Of a stretch of 64,000 nucleotides of DNA, positions 8,982 through 20,056 are shown in pieces. Position 1 is the stretch's first letter; the number at the start of each line of letters is the position of its first letter. Origin of the DNA: Vibrio aestivus. Lineage in GTDB: Bacteria > Pseudomonadota > Gammaproteobacteria > Enterobacterales > Vibrionaceae. Position numbers and translations under genes: made by a program. Location of the stretch: assembly GCA_003263845.1 (NCBI GenBank), contig JYJN01000086.1, positions 62,001 through 126,000 on the forward strand, written 5' to 3'. The notes beneath the pieces were generated by a model. That model saw nothing but the letters and a program-made list of their open reading frames with translations, had not been told where the DNA came from and ran no database searches.

Positions 8982-10995
8982 ATGAATTTCAACTCACTGG
9001 TTTCTCGGCTCTATATGAGCTTCTCTATTTTGATTGTATTGATGCTAGGTTCTGCATGGTTCGCCATCAATGGTAATCAAACCATCACATCTAAGATCCA
9101 AACAATTACTCAAGAATCGACGCCTTTGATGGTTTCTTCCGCAGAACTCACCATTGATTTCCTTAACATTAATCGCAGCTTAACCCCGTTCTTTTCCGCG
9201 ATGTACATCGATGAACTCGAACCGTTGAAAGCCGATATCCATAGCAATATTGACCAATACAGGCAGCGTCAAATTGCGCTAAGTGAGTTGGCCGATCATG
9301 ACCCGATAGTGAATCAGCTGATGGAAGCGGTGCAAGCGACGGACGTTCTAGCTGAGCAAGAGATTGATACTGTTCTCGCTCAGTATGCGCGTTATCTTGA
9401 TAAGAAAGATCAAGATTTGTATCAACAATCTCAATTTCAATCACTGGCCTCGCAGTTAAATAGTCACCTTATCAATGCGTTAACACGAGCAGAGACCCGT
9501 TCTCAAACTAGAGCCATTGAAGGTCTTCTTTCGCAAGTTGGGATTATAATTGGTGAAGTGAGCGAAGTGTTTTCTCTTCAAGATATGATTGAGCTTCGCG
9601 CCGTTGAGCGTCGATTTGAAAACAGGCAACGCTATTTTAACGAAGCGGTTGCTGCCTATAAAACGGCTGCGCCTAATTTGCACAGGCAAGGTGAGAGAAC
9701 GATTGAGCTGTTGGCGTCCCAAGCGTTTACTGACAAAGGCGCGGTACAAGAACATGTCATTACGGTTGAACTGTATGAGTCATTCCTCGCCCAACGTTTT
9801 GAACTTGAGCAGTTGATTGATACGCAGTTAGTGAATATTGATGCGCTGTCTGATTACGCACTCGATACGGCACACAGTTTATATACTCAATCTTATGATC
9901 AGTCTCGAAACCTTTTGATTGCCCTAATTGTGACCTCTTTGATTTCGATTTTGTTTGCCGTGTTTATTGCGATATCCAGCGCTAACCGAATTCGAAGACC
10001 AAGCAAGCAACTGCAGTCCGCACTCGCTCGCGTGGCTGAAAAAAGATCTCACCGCCAACATCGATAACATGGCGCGTAATGAGTTTGGATTGGTAGGTCA
10101 GAAAGTGAATCTGGTGATTGAACATCTCACCCACATTATCGTGCAAATGCGCTCGTCGTCTCAGGCCCTCAATCGAGCATCTTTGGACAATCAAAGTACC
10201 AGTGAGGCTCTAAATACGAGTATTTCAGAGCAGACCAATCAAACGTTGCAAGTGGCAACGGCGATGGAACAGATTGAAAGTTCAGTCAGTGAAATCGCCA
10301 GCTCAGCCAATCATACTTTGGAAATGGTGACCGACGCGGTTGAGAATTCTGCACAAGGGCAGCAAGTGATGGATCAGAACATTCAGCTGTTGAACACCTT
10401 GTCTGAAGAGATGGATAACGCCACCAATACGATACATGATCTTGAAAAAGAGACTGCAAGTATTGAGTCTATTTTGGATGTGATTTCACTTATCTCTGAG
10501 CAGACGAATCTGCTTGCATTGAACGCGGCCATCGAAGCGGCGAGAGCGGGCGAACACGGACGTGGGTTTTCAGTGGTCGCCGATGAAGTTCGTATGTTAG
10601 CGGCAAAAACGACAACTTCAACGCAAGAGATTCAGAGCAAAATAGAGCAGCTGCAAACACGCTCTAAGCTTGCCGTCCAGCAAATTGTTCAATGTACAGA
10701 CGGAGTCAGTCGCTGCGTTTCTCAAACCAATGATGTTGGGCTATCTTTGTCTCAAGTTCATCAGCGATTGAATCAGATTGAAGACAGTAGCCACCAGATT
10801 GCGGCAAGTACGACTGAGCATCAGTCTGTAGCCAACGAAGTTACTCAAAACGTCAGCCACATTCACGATTTGGCTCAGCGTAACTTGAGTCGCTCACAAG
10901 CTCTTGCCACACACGGAGAGCAACTCGAGAGAATGGCTGAGAAACAGGCAGGGCTAACAGCAAGTTTCAAACTCACTGATATCGGTGACCGCTAA
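8982..10995 (+). CDS. Methyl-accepting chemotaxis protein; one frameshift
   Basis: Transmembrane chemoreceptor that signals through CheA/CheW. AGGAG lies 6 bases before the ATG. TM1 is at about residues 9-28, a large helical periplasmic sensor of about 270 residues follows, TM2 is near 304-325 and a HAMP segment starts at SANRIRRP. The cytoplasmic coiled-coil carries the conserved signalling tip ([20 protein letters not shown], then [12 protein letters not shown]). The A-run at 10039-10044 has one A too many; with five A, RVAEK joins [15 protein letters not shown] and the protein is 670 aa. The position directly after the sugar porin suggests it may sense a related ligand, which is inference. 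It converges with the signalling cluster at 11005. Confidence 0.9.
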
Positions 10996-11004
10996 GCCAT
11001 TCGA

Positions 11005-12122
11005 TTAAGCTGTGCGTTGCCAGCGGGAGACCTTATCTTCTAGTTGGAAGTGCACCATGATGTCTTCATCGATTTCCTTGTTATCGATGAGACATCGCGC
11101 AATGTAGACTGCGCACGCAGGGCCGAAGGGAACAGCCATTAACTTTTGTGGTTCATTGATAATCAAAATATTTTCAATGATGGGCAGTGGAAACCCCCAA
11201 AAATGCAGTAAGTAACCGCCCAACTGCTCGGAACGCGTTTGGAATAGGTGTTTCTCTAAGTGGGTTTTGTCTTGCCCTTTGGTCACTGGATCTAGATAGG
11301 CCTTCATCAGACTTGGCGCAATTTTCATACGTACGACTTCCCCCACCTGATGAAGAATCCCGACTAGGAAGGTGAGATCTTTTTGGTCTGGGTCGACAAA
11401 AGTCTTGGCGAGCTTTGCAATCTTCAAGCTGTGGTTTTGGATCGACTCTAGAGGTTTACTCGGCTCGTTAAGAGAGACGGCATACACTTCTAGCATGGCA
11501 ATCAAGTTAGTGACAATTTGGCTGCCTAAGCGAGTAATCGCTTCATCGATACTACTGATCTCTTTGGAGCCTCGGAACATGGCGCTGTTAGCCACTTGGA
11601 CAATTTTGGCGCATATAGCAGGATCTTGACTGATTGTGTTGGCGATTTCGTGCATCGAAGATTGCCCATCATCAAGGAGGCGTTTAGTTTCAAAAAAGAC
11701 TCTCGGCGGTGAGGGTAATGTGGTTAACTTCCCTATGGCCTGTTGGATAACTTTGTCGGGGAAGAGAGTAAGAATATCGTTGATCTTCTTTATTTCGGCG
11801 ATGATAACTGCGGGCTCACAAGGCTTCATGAAAGATTGGTGAGCGAAGAAGCCCCTTTTATTGCCACTTTAGGTTCTGAATAGCCCGATAAAGAAGCTCG
11901 AATGATTCCTGGGTATTGTTCACTGACGGCTTTAAGTACCTGTGAGCCATCCATCCCTGGCATCATCATGTCCGAGATAATCAGATCAACAGGTTCTTGC
12001 GCAAGCTTAGCTAAGGCCTCTTCGCCACTGGTGGCTGTGACGATTTTCCATCCAGTGCCAAAGAGCGCGCGTTTAAGCCCATTGAGTATCATGACCTCAT
12101 CATCAACTAAGAGTATTTTCAT
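11005..12122 (-). CDS. Response regulator with REC and HDOD domains; one frameshift
   Basis: An N-terminal receiver domain (residues 1-120) has the acidic pair DD (7-8) and phospho-acceptor Asp51 in ISDMMMPG. After the break the reading continues FFAHQSFMKPCEP, which supplies the receiver's conserved Lys-Pro, and then a C-terminal HDOD domain (LPSPPRVFFETKRLL, HEIANTISQDPAICAKIVQVANSAMF). The break is at the adjoining runs 11852-11859, where one base is missing; restored length is 372 aa. HDOD proteins act in signalling and stress responses but lack HD phosphodiesterase residues. It overlaps the MHYT kinase gene upstream by 20 bases, so the kinase is its likely phosphodonor. Confidence 0.87.
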
Positions 12123-14121
12123 GGGCTGGCTCCTCTTGGTTGACGGATTGTGCAGGCTCTAATGGCAAACGAATGTAGAATTCGGTCCCTTGCCCAACGG
12201 TACTTTCTGTGTGAATGCTGCCTCCATGTAACTCGACAATGACGGAGTAGGCGAGGCTTAGACCTTGCCCTGTGCCTTTGCCGACATCTTTGGTCGTAAA
12301 GAAAGGATCAAAAATACGATCGACAATATGTTGAGGCATGCCAGTACCATTATCTTTAATTTTAATCAGTGCGTACTGCGGCTCTAGTTGAGTTGAAATG
12401 GAGATAATCCCTTGCTCTTCGCCTTTGTACCTTTCTTCAATTGCATGGGCTGCGTTGATAACAAAGTTCAGGATAACTTGGTTGAACTCGTCTCTAAAGC
12501 AAGGGATAGGAGAGAGCATGGTATCGAAATTCGTTTCTACGCTAGCGACATAACGCCACTCGCCACGGGCAATAGTGATAGTGGATTCAATGGCTTCTGC
12601 AATATCGACTTTTTGTTTTTCGTGATTGCTTGAATGCGAGAATGATTTCATTGCGCGTACAATTTTGCTTATTCGTTGGAGCCCTTCTAACGACTGATCC
12701 AGTGCTAAAGGCACTTCTTGGGCAATAAAATGAATGTCGTTCTCCTCTAAGATGGTGTTGAGTTTTTTATTGAATATGTCGTTCTCTTCGCTATACGAAA
12801 GTTGTTTGATTTGTTCCAAAATGGTCGCGTAGTTTGTGAAGGCATCTTTGAGAAAGATCGCGTTGTCGGACACGTATTGTGTGGGTGTGTTAATTTCGTG
12901 AGCGATACCGGCGGACAGTTGGCCTATGGACTCAAGCTTTTGGGATTGTCTTAACTGTTGCTCTAGCTCCATTCGAGCTGTGATATCACGCACTACGCAG
13001 CAGAACAGCCGTTTGTCATCCTGCCTTATCGATATTGCCGATACGCTGACCTCGATGGGGAAGGATTTCCCTGACTTTTTCTGCCCTTCCATGGTGATGT
13101 CGGTGCGGTGCTCAATGTCATTCTCCGAGGTGTTTTTAACGGTATCGGCGTTAAGAGCTGGGACGATGACTTCTATTTTCTGCAGGTTTAAATCGCCGTC
13201 ATCGTAGCCAAACATTTGTGCCACCATAGTATTGGCACTATCGATTTTGCCCTCTTCATCAACGATGAGTAGCCCATCAGTGAGACTGTCGAGAATGTCT
13301 TTCTCGCGTCCCATACTCGCTTCAAGCGAAACATTGGCATTTTGTAGTTGGCTGTCGACAATCGAACTAATGAGAGTCGCGGCAAATACCATGATGACAA
13401 AAAAGGTTACCACTAAGGCTACGGTTGAGCTATTACCCATGTTCATGCCGGTCGATACCCAGTCATTCTCAACATGAAAGCGCACCGCTTCCATGGCGGT
13501 ATAGTGCATGCCCGCAACAGAAAATCCCATCACCACAGAAGTGACGATACGATGGAGTATGCTTTTAGTATTTGCCTTATGGTGACGTTTAATCAGTTGA
13601 ATCGCGACAGAAGCAAACAGATAGGCAACCATAATCGACAACGCGAACATTGGTAGGCTATACGTCATGGTAGCATCAACCGTCATTGCTTCCATGCCTA
13701 GGTAATGCATGCTGCCAATGCCGATCGCTAAGCTAAGCGAGCAAACTTGGCAATCTATGAATGAGAATCGCTGTTTGTGCAGTATGTGAAAAACAACGTA
13801 AGCCCCAATCATTGGCGGGAAAAGGGAGACCAAAGTGAGCGCAATGTTATAACTCATCGCTACGGGTAACATATAGGCAAGCATGGCAGTAAAGTGCATC
13901 GCCCACACGCCTAAGCCAAAGACCACGCTACCTAAAATCTTCCACACGGTGATGGTGGATGGTTGGTTGGACTGCCAAATACGATCAATGATGATTAGGT
14001 AGGAGTACGCTGCGATAATGGAGATGGCAACCGACAACCCAACGAGACCGATGTTGAGGTGCCCTTCAATCGGCATGTATAGGGTGGAATCTACACTGTG
14101 AAAACGCCAAAATTCGATCAT
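12103..14121 (-). CDS. MHYT-PAS sensor histidine kinase (672 aa)
   Basis: The N terminus is an MHYT membrane sensor with about seven helices and three signature motifs (MHFT near 79, MHYL near 138, MHYT near 205), proposed in the literature to bind copper and sense O2, CO or NO. A PAS domain follows (about 275-390, ILDSLTDGLLIVDEEG), then a HisKA-type helix with phospho-acceptor histidine in GIAHEINTPTQYV and an HATPase domain (NAAHAIEERY, DNGTGMP, GKGTGQGLSLAYS). It has no receiver of its own. AAGGAC precedes the ATG by 8 bases. It lies 84 bases after the REC-HD-GYP-like gene and overlaps the REC-HDOD gene. Confidence 0.92.
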   Translation of the reverse strand: MIEFWRFHSVDSTLYMPIEGHLNIGLVGLSVAISIIAAYSYLIIIDRIWQSNQPSTITVWKILGSVVFGLGVWAMHFTAMLAYMLPVAMSYNIALTLVSLFPPMIGAYVVFHILHKQRFSFIDCQVCSLSLAIGIGSMHYLGMEAMTVDATMTYSLPMFALSIMVAYLFASVAIQLIKRHHKANTKSILHRIVTSVVMGFSVAGMHYTAMEAVRFHVENDWVSTGMNMGNSSTVALVVTFFVIMVFAATLISSIVDSQLQNANVSLEASMGREKDILDSLTDGLLIVDEEGKIDSANTMVAQMFGYDDGDLNLQKIEVIVPALNADTVKNTSENDIEHRTDITMEGQKKSGKSFPIEVSVSAISIRQDDKRLFCCVVRDITARMELEQQLRQSQKLESIGQLSAGIAHEINTPTQYVSDNAIFLKDAFTNYATILEQIKQLSYSEENDIFNKKLNTILEENDIHFIAQEVPLALDQSLEGLQRISKIVRAMKSFSHSSNHEKQKVDIAEAIESTITIARGEWRYVASVETNFDTMLSPIPCFRDEFNQVILNFVINAAHAIEERYKGEEQGIISISTQLEPQYALIKIKDNGTGMPQHIVDRIFDPFFTTKDVGKGTGQGLSLAYSVIVELHGGSIHTESTVGQGTEFYIRLPLEPAQSVNQEEPAHENTLS

Positions 14122-14205
14122 GTGATTTGTCCTTATCGTTCTTTTTCAACATGTCCTTGTCAAAAATTGATAACCCCAGCCAACAGGGTTACTTGTTGTG
14201 TTTTG

Positions 14206-15360
14206 TTAGATCTCAAAGTTGGGTGATAGAGTAGCCTGTGCTCCGGCTTCTTCAATCAGAGAAACCGTGACCACTCCTGATATCGCTCGGTTTTCAATGC
14301 AGTGACAAATGATGTTGAGCAATGCTTCCGTTACGCGCTGGCCCTTGGTTGCGACAAGCTGTCCTCGGTCGGTAAACAGCTCTTCTTCAATGATCATCTC
14401 AGTGGTTAAACTGATTAGATCGACTTTAATTTGGGTGGTGTTCGCGTCGAGATATTTGAAAAAGGCGGTGAGCAGATCAGGGTCGTAATGCTCAGCAGAC
14501 GCCTGCATCTGCTCTTTAGCCTCAAGGGTTGAGGTTTTTTGCCCCTCTAGTCTTGCGTAGTCGCAGGTAATCTTTAGCATTCGGGCACCCAGAGGAATGT
14601 CTTTCCCAGCAATATCATCCATGGGTAAGCCTTCCCCATTAAAGCATTTAGATTGATACAAAATGGCGCGGCCAATAGATTCGAGTCGAGGAATTTTTTT
14701 AATTAGATCGGCGGCTAACTCAGGCGCATGTAGCTGCAAACCTGATGTGGATGGCACCGGGTTATCCGATGTTTTGTCAGGGAACAGTATGTAGCCGAGT
14801 TGCGATAGCTCAACCATGGGTTCGAAGCTCCAATGGGGTTTCATTCCAGCCGCGCGCGCTAAGTTCTGCATGTGAGAGATGACTCGGTTGCTGTACTGAG
14901 TTTGTTCAGGGTTAACCATCCGAATCACTTCGGTGAGGACGCTGATTACGCCTTTTAAGGTTTTGTTGAGCAGCACTTTTTCTGCCATGACCAGATCGTA
15001 CTGTTTTTGCGCCGCTTTCAAATGGGCTAATAAGTCTTGTGGAGAACAGGGCTTGTTAATAAATCGAAAGATATCACCAATGTTGACCGCATCGACGGCG
15101 GTTTTTTGGTCTGAATTACCCGTAAACATCATCCTGACCGTATCGGGAGATTGGCTTTTAATTTTTTCCAATAGCTCCAATCCACTCATGCCGGGCATCT
15201 TCATATCAGATACGACTACCGAGTATTGCTTTTCAGCAAACTTCTCTAAGGCTTCTTGCCCAGAGTTCGCTACCTCAAGTTTGACATGATTGCGAAGTGT
15301 TCGCCGGAACGAGTTGGTGATATTCACTTCATCATCGACCAATAAAACGGTATTGCTCAT
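14206..15360 (-). CDS. Response regulator with REC and degenerate HD-GYP-like domain (384 aa)
   Basis: The receiver (1-125) has Asp52 in VSDMKMPG and Lys-Pro in FINKPCSP. The second domain aligns with HD-GYP cyclic-di-GMP phosphodiesterases by its layout: QLGYILFPD where the family has HDIGKIGIPD, HAPELAADLI for HPxxGAEIL, and FNGEGLP followed by KDIPLGARMLKITCDYARL for the GYP block. The HD pair and the histidines before GYP are replaced, so catalysis is unlikely; a binding or signalling role is inferred. It lies between two histidine kinase genes in the same direction. The frame is intact. Confidence 0.8.
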   Translation of the reverse strand: MSNTVLLVDDEVNITNSFRRTLRNHVKLEVANSGQEALEKFAEKQYSVVVSDMKMPGMSGLELLEKIKSQSPDTVRMMFTGNSDQKTAVDAVNIGDIFRFINKPCSPQDLLAHLKAAQKQYDLVMAEKVLLNKTLKGVISVLTEVIRMVNPEQTQYSNRVISHMQNLARAAGMKPHWSFEPMVELSQLGYILFPDKTSDNPVPSTSGLQLHAPELAADLIKKIPRLESIGRAILYQSKCFNGEGLPMDDIAGKDIPLGARMLKITCDYARLEGQKTSTLEAKEQMQASAEHYDPDLLTAFFKYLDANTTQIKVDLISLTTEMIIEEELFTDRGQLVATKGQRVTEALLNIICHCIENRAISGVVTVSLIEEAGAQATLSPNFEI

Positions 15361-15523
15361 ACTAAATACTCAACAGGTTGCACTAATTTAAGTGTAGTAC
15401 AGGTTGATTTTGCTGTAGGCGAAAAAGCGGTAGATTTATTAAGGTGTTACTCAAAGTTTTTTGGTGTGAGCTTGGGCAAGTATTTGTGAAAAATGGATTA
15501 GAAAATCTAGAAAAGGAGACGCT

Positions 15524-15551
15524 AAAGCGGCAATGGCTTAACCATTACCGC
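15524..15551 (-). terminator. Possible weak terminator or attenuator after the hybrid kinase
   Basis: On the minus strand GCGGTAATGG pairs with CCATTGCCGC (one G-U wobble) around a short loop and is followed by TTTAGCG. It lies just past the hybrid kinase stop (15584). The T-run is short, so it may only attenuate transcription into the REC-HD-GYP-like gene. Confidence 0.4.
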
Positions 15552-15583
15552 TCAGTTGTAATAGTGCGTGTTGTTTAAATCCG

Positions 15584-18500
15584 TCATTTAAACGAGTCAG
15601 CGGTTTCTTTCGTCCGCCGTAGCTCTTTCAGCTCTTCATTGAAGCGTTCAAATGTCGAGTTAAATTCGTTGAGCGAGGTTTCAATATCGAATTCAACTTG
15701 GTCTAGGGAGGTGATTTGATCTGCGAGGTCATTTGCCAGTGTTTCGATGTTGGCAAGAGGAGAGGCGATTGTTTCACAGGCCACCATTTTTGCTGCACCC
15801 TTAAGGCGGTGTGCAGCGATTTTTAGTTGCGGAAAATCTTGGTTGTCCCAGTCCGATCTTATTCTTTGACCGTCTTCAATCAAGCTTTCTGAAAATTCTT
15901 CCAAGAGGGTCATAACCACGTCGTGATCGCCAAACAGATCGTTGAGCGCTTTGACGTCGATAATAGTGTCGATAATCGTACTGTTTAACCCGGTTGGCTC
16001 GGATTTTTGGGGTACGGGGGCGAATGGATCGCCTGGGTTCGAATCGTTACTGTCTGAAAAACTCTGTTCTATGTTTTGAAACAGCATTGAAAATTCGCTG
16101 GCTTTTTCACTTGTCGATGAAGTGGTTTCCTCTGGGTTCTGCGATTTGATGCTGTTTGAGTCATCAATGCTAGTTTCAGGTTGTGGGGTGGTGCTTTTGA
16201 CCTTGGGTAGCCATTTCTCGATGGTCTGTTTCATTTGTTTAATAGAAACGGGTTTGACTAAGAAGTCATCCATACCATGTTGGTAACAGTTGGCATCTTC
16301 GCCTTGTACAGCATTGGCAGTCAAGGCGACGATAGGCAGCTTTTGAGCGTCTTGAACACTGGTTTCTTGCATGTGTTGTTCATGCTTACGAATATTTGAG
16401 GCAAGTGTGTAACCATCCATCTCTGGCATGTGGCAATCGGTAAGAAGTAATCCATAGCGCTTTTCTTTCAATGCGTTAAGCGCAAGTACGCCGTTATCAA
16501 CAATATCCGCATGGACGCCAATTTTTTCAAGCTGTTTAGCTATGACTTGTTGATTAACAGGGTGATCTTCTGCGACAAGGATAAGCCTGCCATTGAGCTC
16601 AGCTTGTTCACGCGTTTCTTGAGCGATTGGTACAGTGGTACCTTTGCTTGATGGATTAAGCGGATTGTCGTGTTTGACAGGTTGAGTGAGAACATGCACC
16701 AAATTGTCCGGCAGTAGCGGGTTAACGGATAAGTTCCAGCAATTGCCCAAAGGTTCTGGCGACAGCATCGGGTTTTGGTTGATCACGGTAAAGCGAGTTG
16801 ATTTCGCGTGTTGTTGAATCCAATCGTCCGTCATTTCCAGTTGTTGCCAAATCGACATTGCGATAAAAACATGTTGAGGTTGCTGTTCGATAATCATCTC
16901 TTTAAGCAGAGGCTTCTGGTTTAAGTGCAGCACTTTAGGTTCAAGATTGAAGTGTTTTAAGTATCGGCACAACTCTTCTTGCTGCAGCACATAGCCGATC
17001 ACATAGGCCTCATTTGACTGAGCGCGATTATCTACTTGGGCTGAGTTTGACGTGCTGGCGGTCTCAAGCTTATAGGGGAGTGTTCGTGGTAGCGCTAACC
17101 CACCGTTAGAAATGTTCTCGGGTGAGCGAGTCGGAAGCACAATCGTCACGGTGAAATGGCTGCCTTTTCCTTCTTCACTCGCAAGTTCTATGGTGCCTTG
17201 CATTTGCTCAATCAATTTTAAGGCAATGGATAGCCCAAGCCCCGTGCCACCAAAGCGGCGGCTGGTGGTTTTGTCGGCTTGTTCAAAGGGTTGAAACAAG
17301 CTTTTCTGCCGATCTTTTGGAATACCAATGCCGGTATCTGACACCATGAGGCTTATTTTCTGATGGTGCTCGTTCTGCTCAATCACATCCACATGCAGAG
17401 AAATGGTGCCGTGTTCGGTGAATTTAATCGCGTTGTTTAAGAAGTTATTAAGAATTTGATGAAGACGAATGTCGTCGGCATACAACCACTGAGCAAGATT
17501 TGGGTCTTGCCAATAGTGGAAGGCTAAACCTTTTTGTTGCGCGTGAATGGATTGAGGTTGCACGATACGAGCCAGCACTTTGCCAAGCTCGACTTCTGCT
17601 GGGTTCAGTTCTAGCTTGCCTGCCTCGATTTTGGAGTAATCGAGGACATCATTCACAATGTGCAAGAGATTACGAGCAGATTGGGTTAATCCGCCATGCA
17701 AGCTCAATAGCTCTTCACTTAACGGGTGTTCATTCATCAGCTCAAGTAAGCCTAAAATCCCGCTGATTGGTGTACGTACCTCGTGACTGATAGTGGCTAA
17801 GAATTGAGATTTGGCTGCCGTTGCACTTTCTGCCTTTTGACGTGCACTATCGAGATCTTGCTGCTGTTTTTTTAGCAAAGTGATATCGGTAATGATGGTG
17901 TTCCACTCGATAACTTGAACTGTGCGAGCTGCTTTTTTGTTGGTGCGTTTATTAATAGGCGCTCGGCTGCGGGATATTTGGCTATTGAATTTCACCCACT
18001 TACTGACGCCCGATGCGAGTTGCACTTGCTGCTCGTTTTCCCAATGTCCCGATTTGATGGCTTCGAACATACTGGTTTCAAATTGGGTAAGGTTCTCTTT
18101 AGCAATCAGTTCAAAGAGGTTTTGAGGCTGCCGCATTACGTTGTCGACCGATAAACCGAACATCTCATTCACCCCAGCACTCACAAAACTGAACTGGATA
18201 GCTAACGGCTGTTTTGGGTCGGCTTGGGTATGTTTCAGTACGACACCATCAATGTTGTCTGCCAGAGTTTGTAAGTGGGATTCTGCGGCTTTTGCTCGTT
18301 GCTCCGCCACTTTTCGCTGTTCAATTTCGGCCGCCATTTTGCGATTCCAAAACACAATAGCAAAGATAATGGCGAGAATTCCAAACCCACTAATTGCTGA
18401 CCATTTCGCCACCTCGCGCGGAGACAAACCTTCTTGATATTCATAAGTGAGCCACTTGCTCTCTAAACGTTCTAATTCCTCTTCGGGGAGTGACCCAAGG

Positions 18501-20009
18501 GCTTTGTTTAAAATGGTTAGCAGCATCGGGTGTCGAAAGTTGACGGCTAGAGCAAGAGGAGCATTGTTTTGTTCATTGATAGTGCCCGTAATTTTGAACT
18601 CTCCAACATAATCTTGATGCAGAAGTGGCGCGGCATGATGCAGGGAAACTAGCGCGAAATCGACGTCACCTCTTTGAAGGGCTTGGAGTGCACTGGTGTG
18701 GTCAATGTAAGGTATAGCCTCGCACGTTAAGCAAAGAGACGGTAATACGGTATTGCCTCCAGAATGTGTAACAACCGCGATGGTTTCCGCGCCGCTAGGA
18801 GAGAAGTTACCCAAGCGTTCAGCCGGACTAAGCAATACCCAAGGCTCATAGCTATAGGCTCGAGTGAAGTCCATGTATCGAGCTTTCTCTATCGTGGGTG
18901 TGACATTGGTCAGTGCCATGGTCTCGCCGCGATTGAAGGCAATTTCCGCCGCCTCTGGTGTTAGATAGGCGGTGCTTTCAAATGTCACTCCGAGTACATT
19001 ACCCACTAGGCTGAGTACATCTGCCGATAACCCAGAATGTTGCTGTTGTTCGTCGCTAAAGTCGTAGGGGTAGAGACTGGCGTGAATGCCAATAGGGATG
19101 CTCGGATTCTTGTCGAGCCAGTTTTGCTCTTCTTGAGTTAAGTTCAATGAGCCGTAGTCGAGCAGCATTGATTGCTGGGAAGGGGCGAGCCACTGATTGT
19201 AGAGTGAAGTGAGTGAATCTTCTTTAATGTCTTCTAGAGCGAAATTGATGCGGCTAAGCAGTCGATGCTTGCCTTTGGAACGGCGAAATGCAAGTGGTCT
19301 GCAGGCAGGTCGGAAGAACAGATAATGTGAGTGAGTCTTTAGGCTGTTCGCGCAGCAAAGCAGACAGCGCAAGCGCATCACCAATGTAGGCATCCACTCC
19401 ATTTTGCTGAATCGCGGTAAATGCGGCTTGCGTACTGCTTACGGTCGTAATTCGGCTTCCCGGTAGAAGCTTTGGCAGCAAATCATTGAGTGCAAACCCA
19501 GCTTCCAGTGCGAGGTTGGCAGAGGCGAGTTCGCCTAAATCGTTAATCTGTTTATTTTGCGTGATGACCGCGCGCCTAATTGAAAACATCGGCTCACTAA
19601 ATGCCATGTATTCTTGGCGCTCTTGGGTGGCAGATACACCCACCAGAAGATCCAATTCACCTCTTTTGAATGCACTCAACACCTCACTAAAGGTTGGATA
19701 GAGCTTTACTTGGTAATTAAAGCCCGTATTTGCCGAAACTTGATCCAACATGCTGATCAGTAGCCCTTCAGATACGACATTACCTGAAGGCGTTTGATGT
19801 TGATAGCTGTAGGGCACCATATCGTAAGAAGGCAGCCCAACCTTTAATGTCACTGGTTTTGTTGTGGATGAGGTTTGGTTAGGTGATGTTGATGTGGTTT
19901 GCGAAAAGGCATGAAGAGACCAAAACAGAGTCAGAAAGGACCCTAGCCACCAAGCAGCATGTCTTGTAACTCGTTTAAATGCCTTATTGTGCAATAGCGT
20001 ATTACGCAT
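15584..20009 (-). CDS. EvgS/BvgS-like hybrid sensor histidine kinase (SBP-SBP-TM-PAS-HK-REC-Hpt); two frameshifts
   Basis: Restored length 1475 aa. A signal peptide is followed by two periplasmic Venus-flytrap domains of the SBP_bac_3 type (about 50-275 and 300-530). TM lies at about 537-556, then come PAS (about 575-690), HisKA with His743 (TISHEVRTP), HATPase (NNAIKF, DTGIGIP, GGTGLGLS), a receiver with Asp1192 (LLTDCHMP) and Hpt with His1401 (AAHRLKGAAK). One base is missing near 19318-19323 and another in the T-run 19274-19276. Between the two breaks the third frame reads DLPADHLHFAVPK, the conserved end of such domains, and the restored total length divides by three. The kinase probably detects a small periplasmic ligand and runs a four-step phosphorelay; ligand and target are unknown. 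It starts 47 bases after the REC-TPR gene. Confidence 0.9.
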
Positions 20010-20056
20010 AGAGACGTCCTGTCTTGTTGTGGCTCTGCGTTCTAGTTGCGCTCTAT

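Noticed and set aside
11005..12122. Separate REC-only and HDOD-only genes
   Set aside because: The third frame supplies FFAHQSFMKPCEP, the missing receiver end, so this is one gene with a one-base loss.
16030..16060. tRNA-like GGTTCGAATC string
   Set aside because: Lies inside the hybrid kinase coding frame with no flanking cloverleaf stems.
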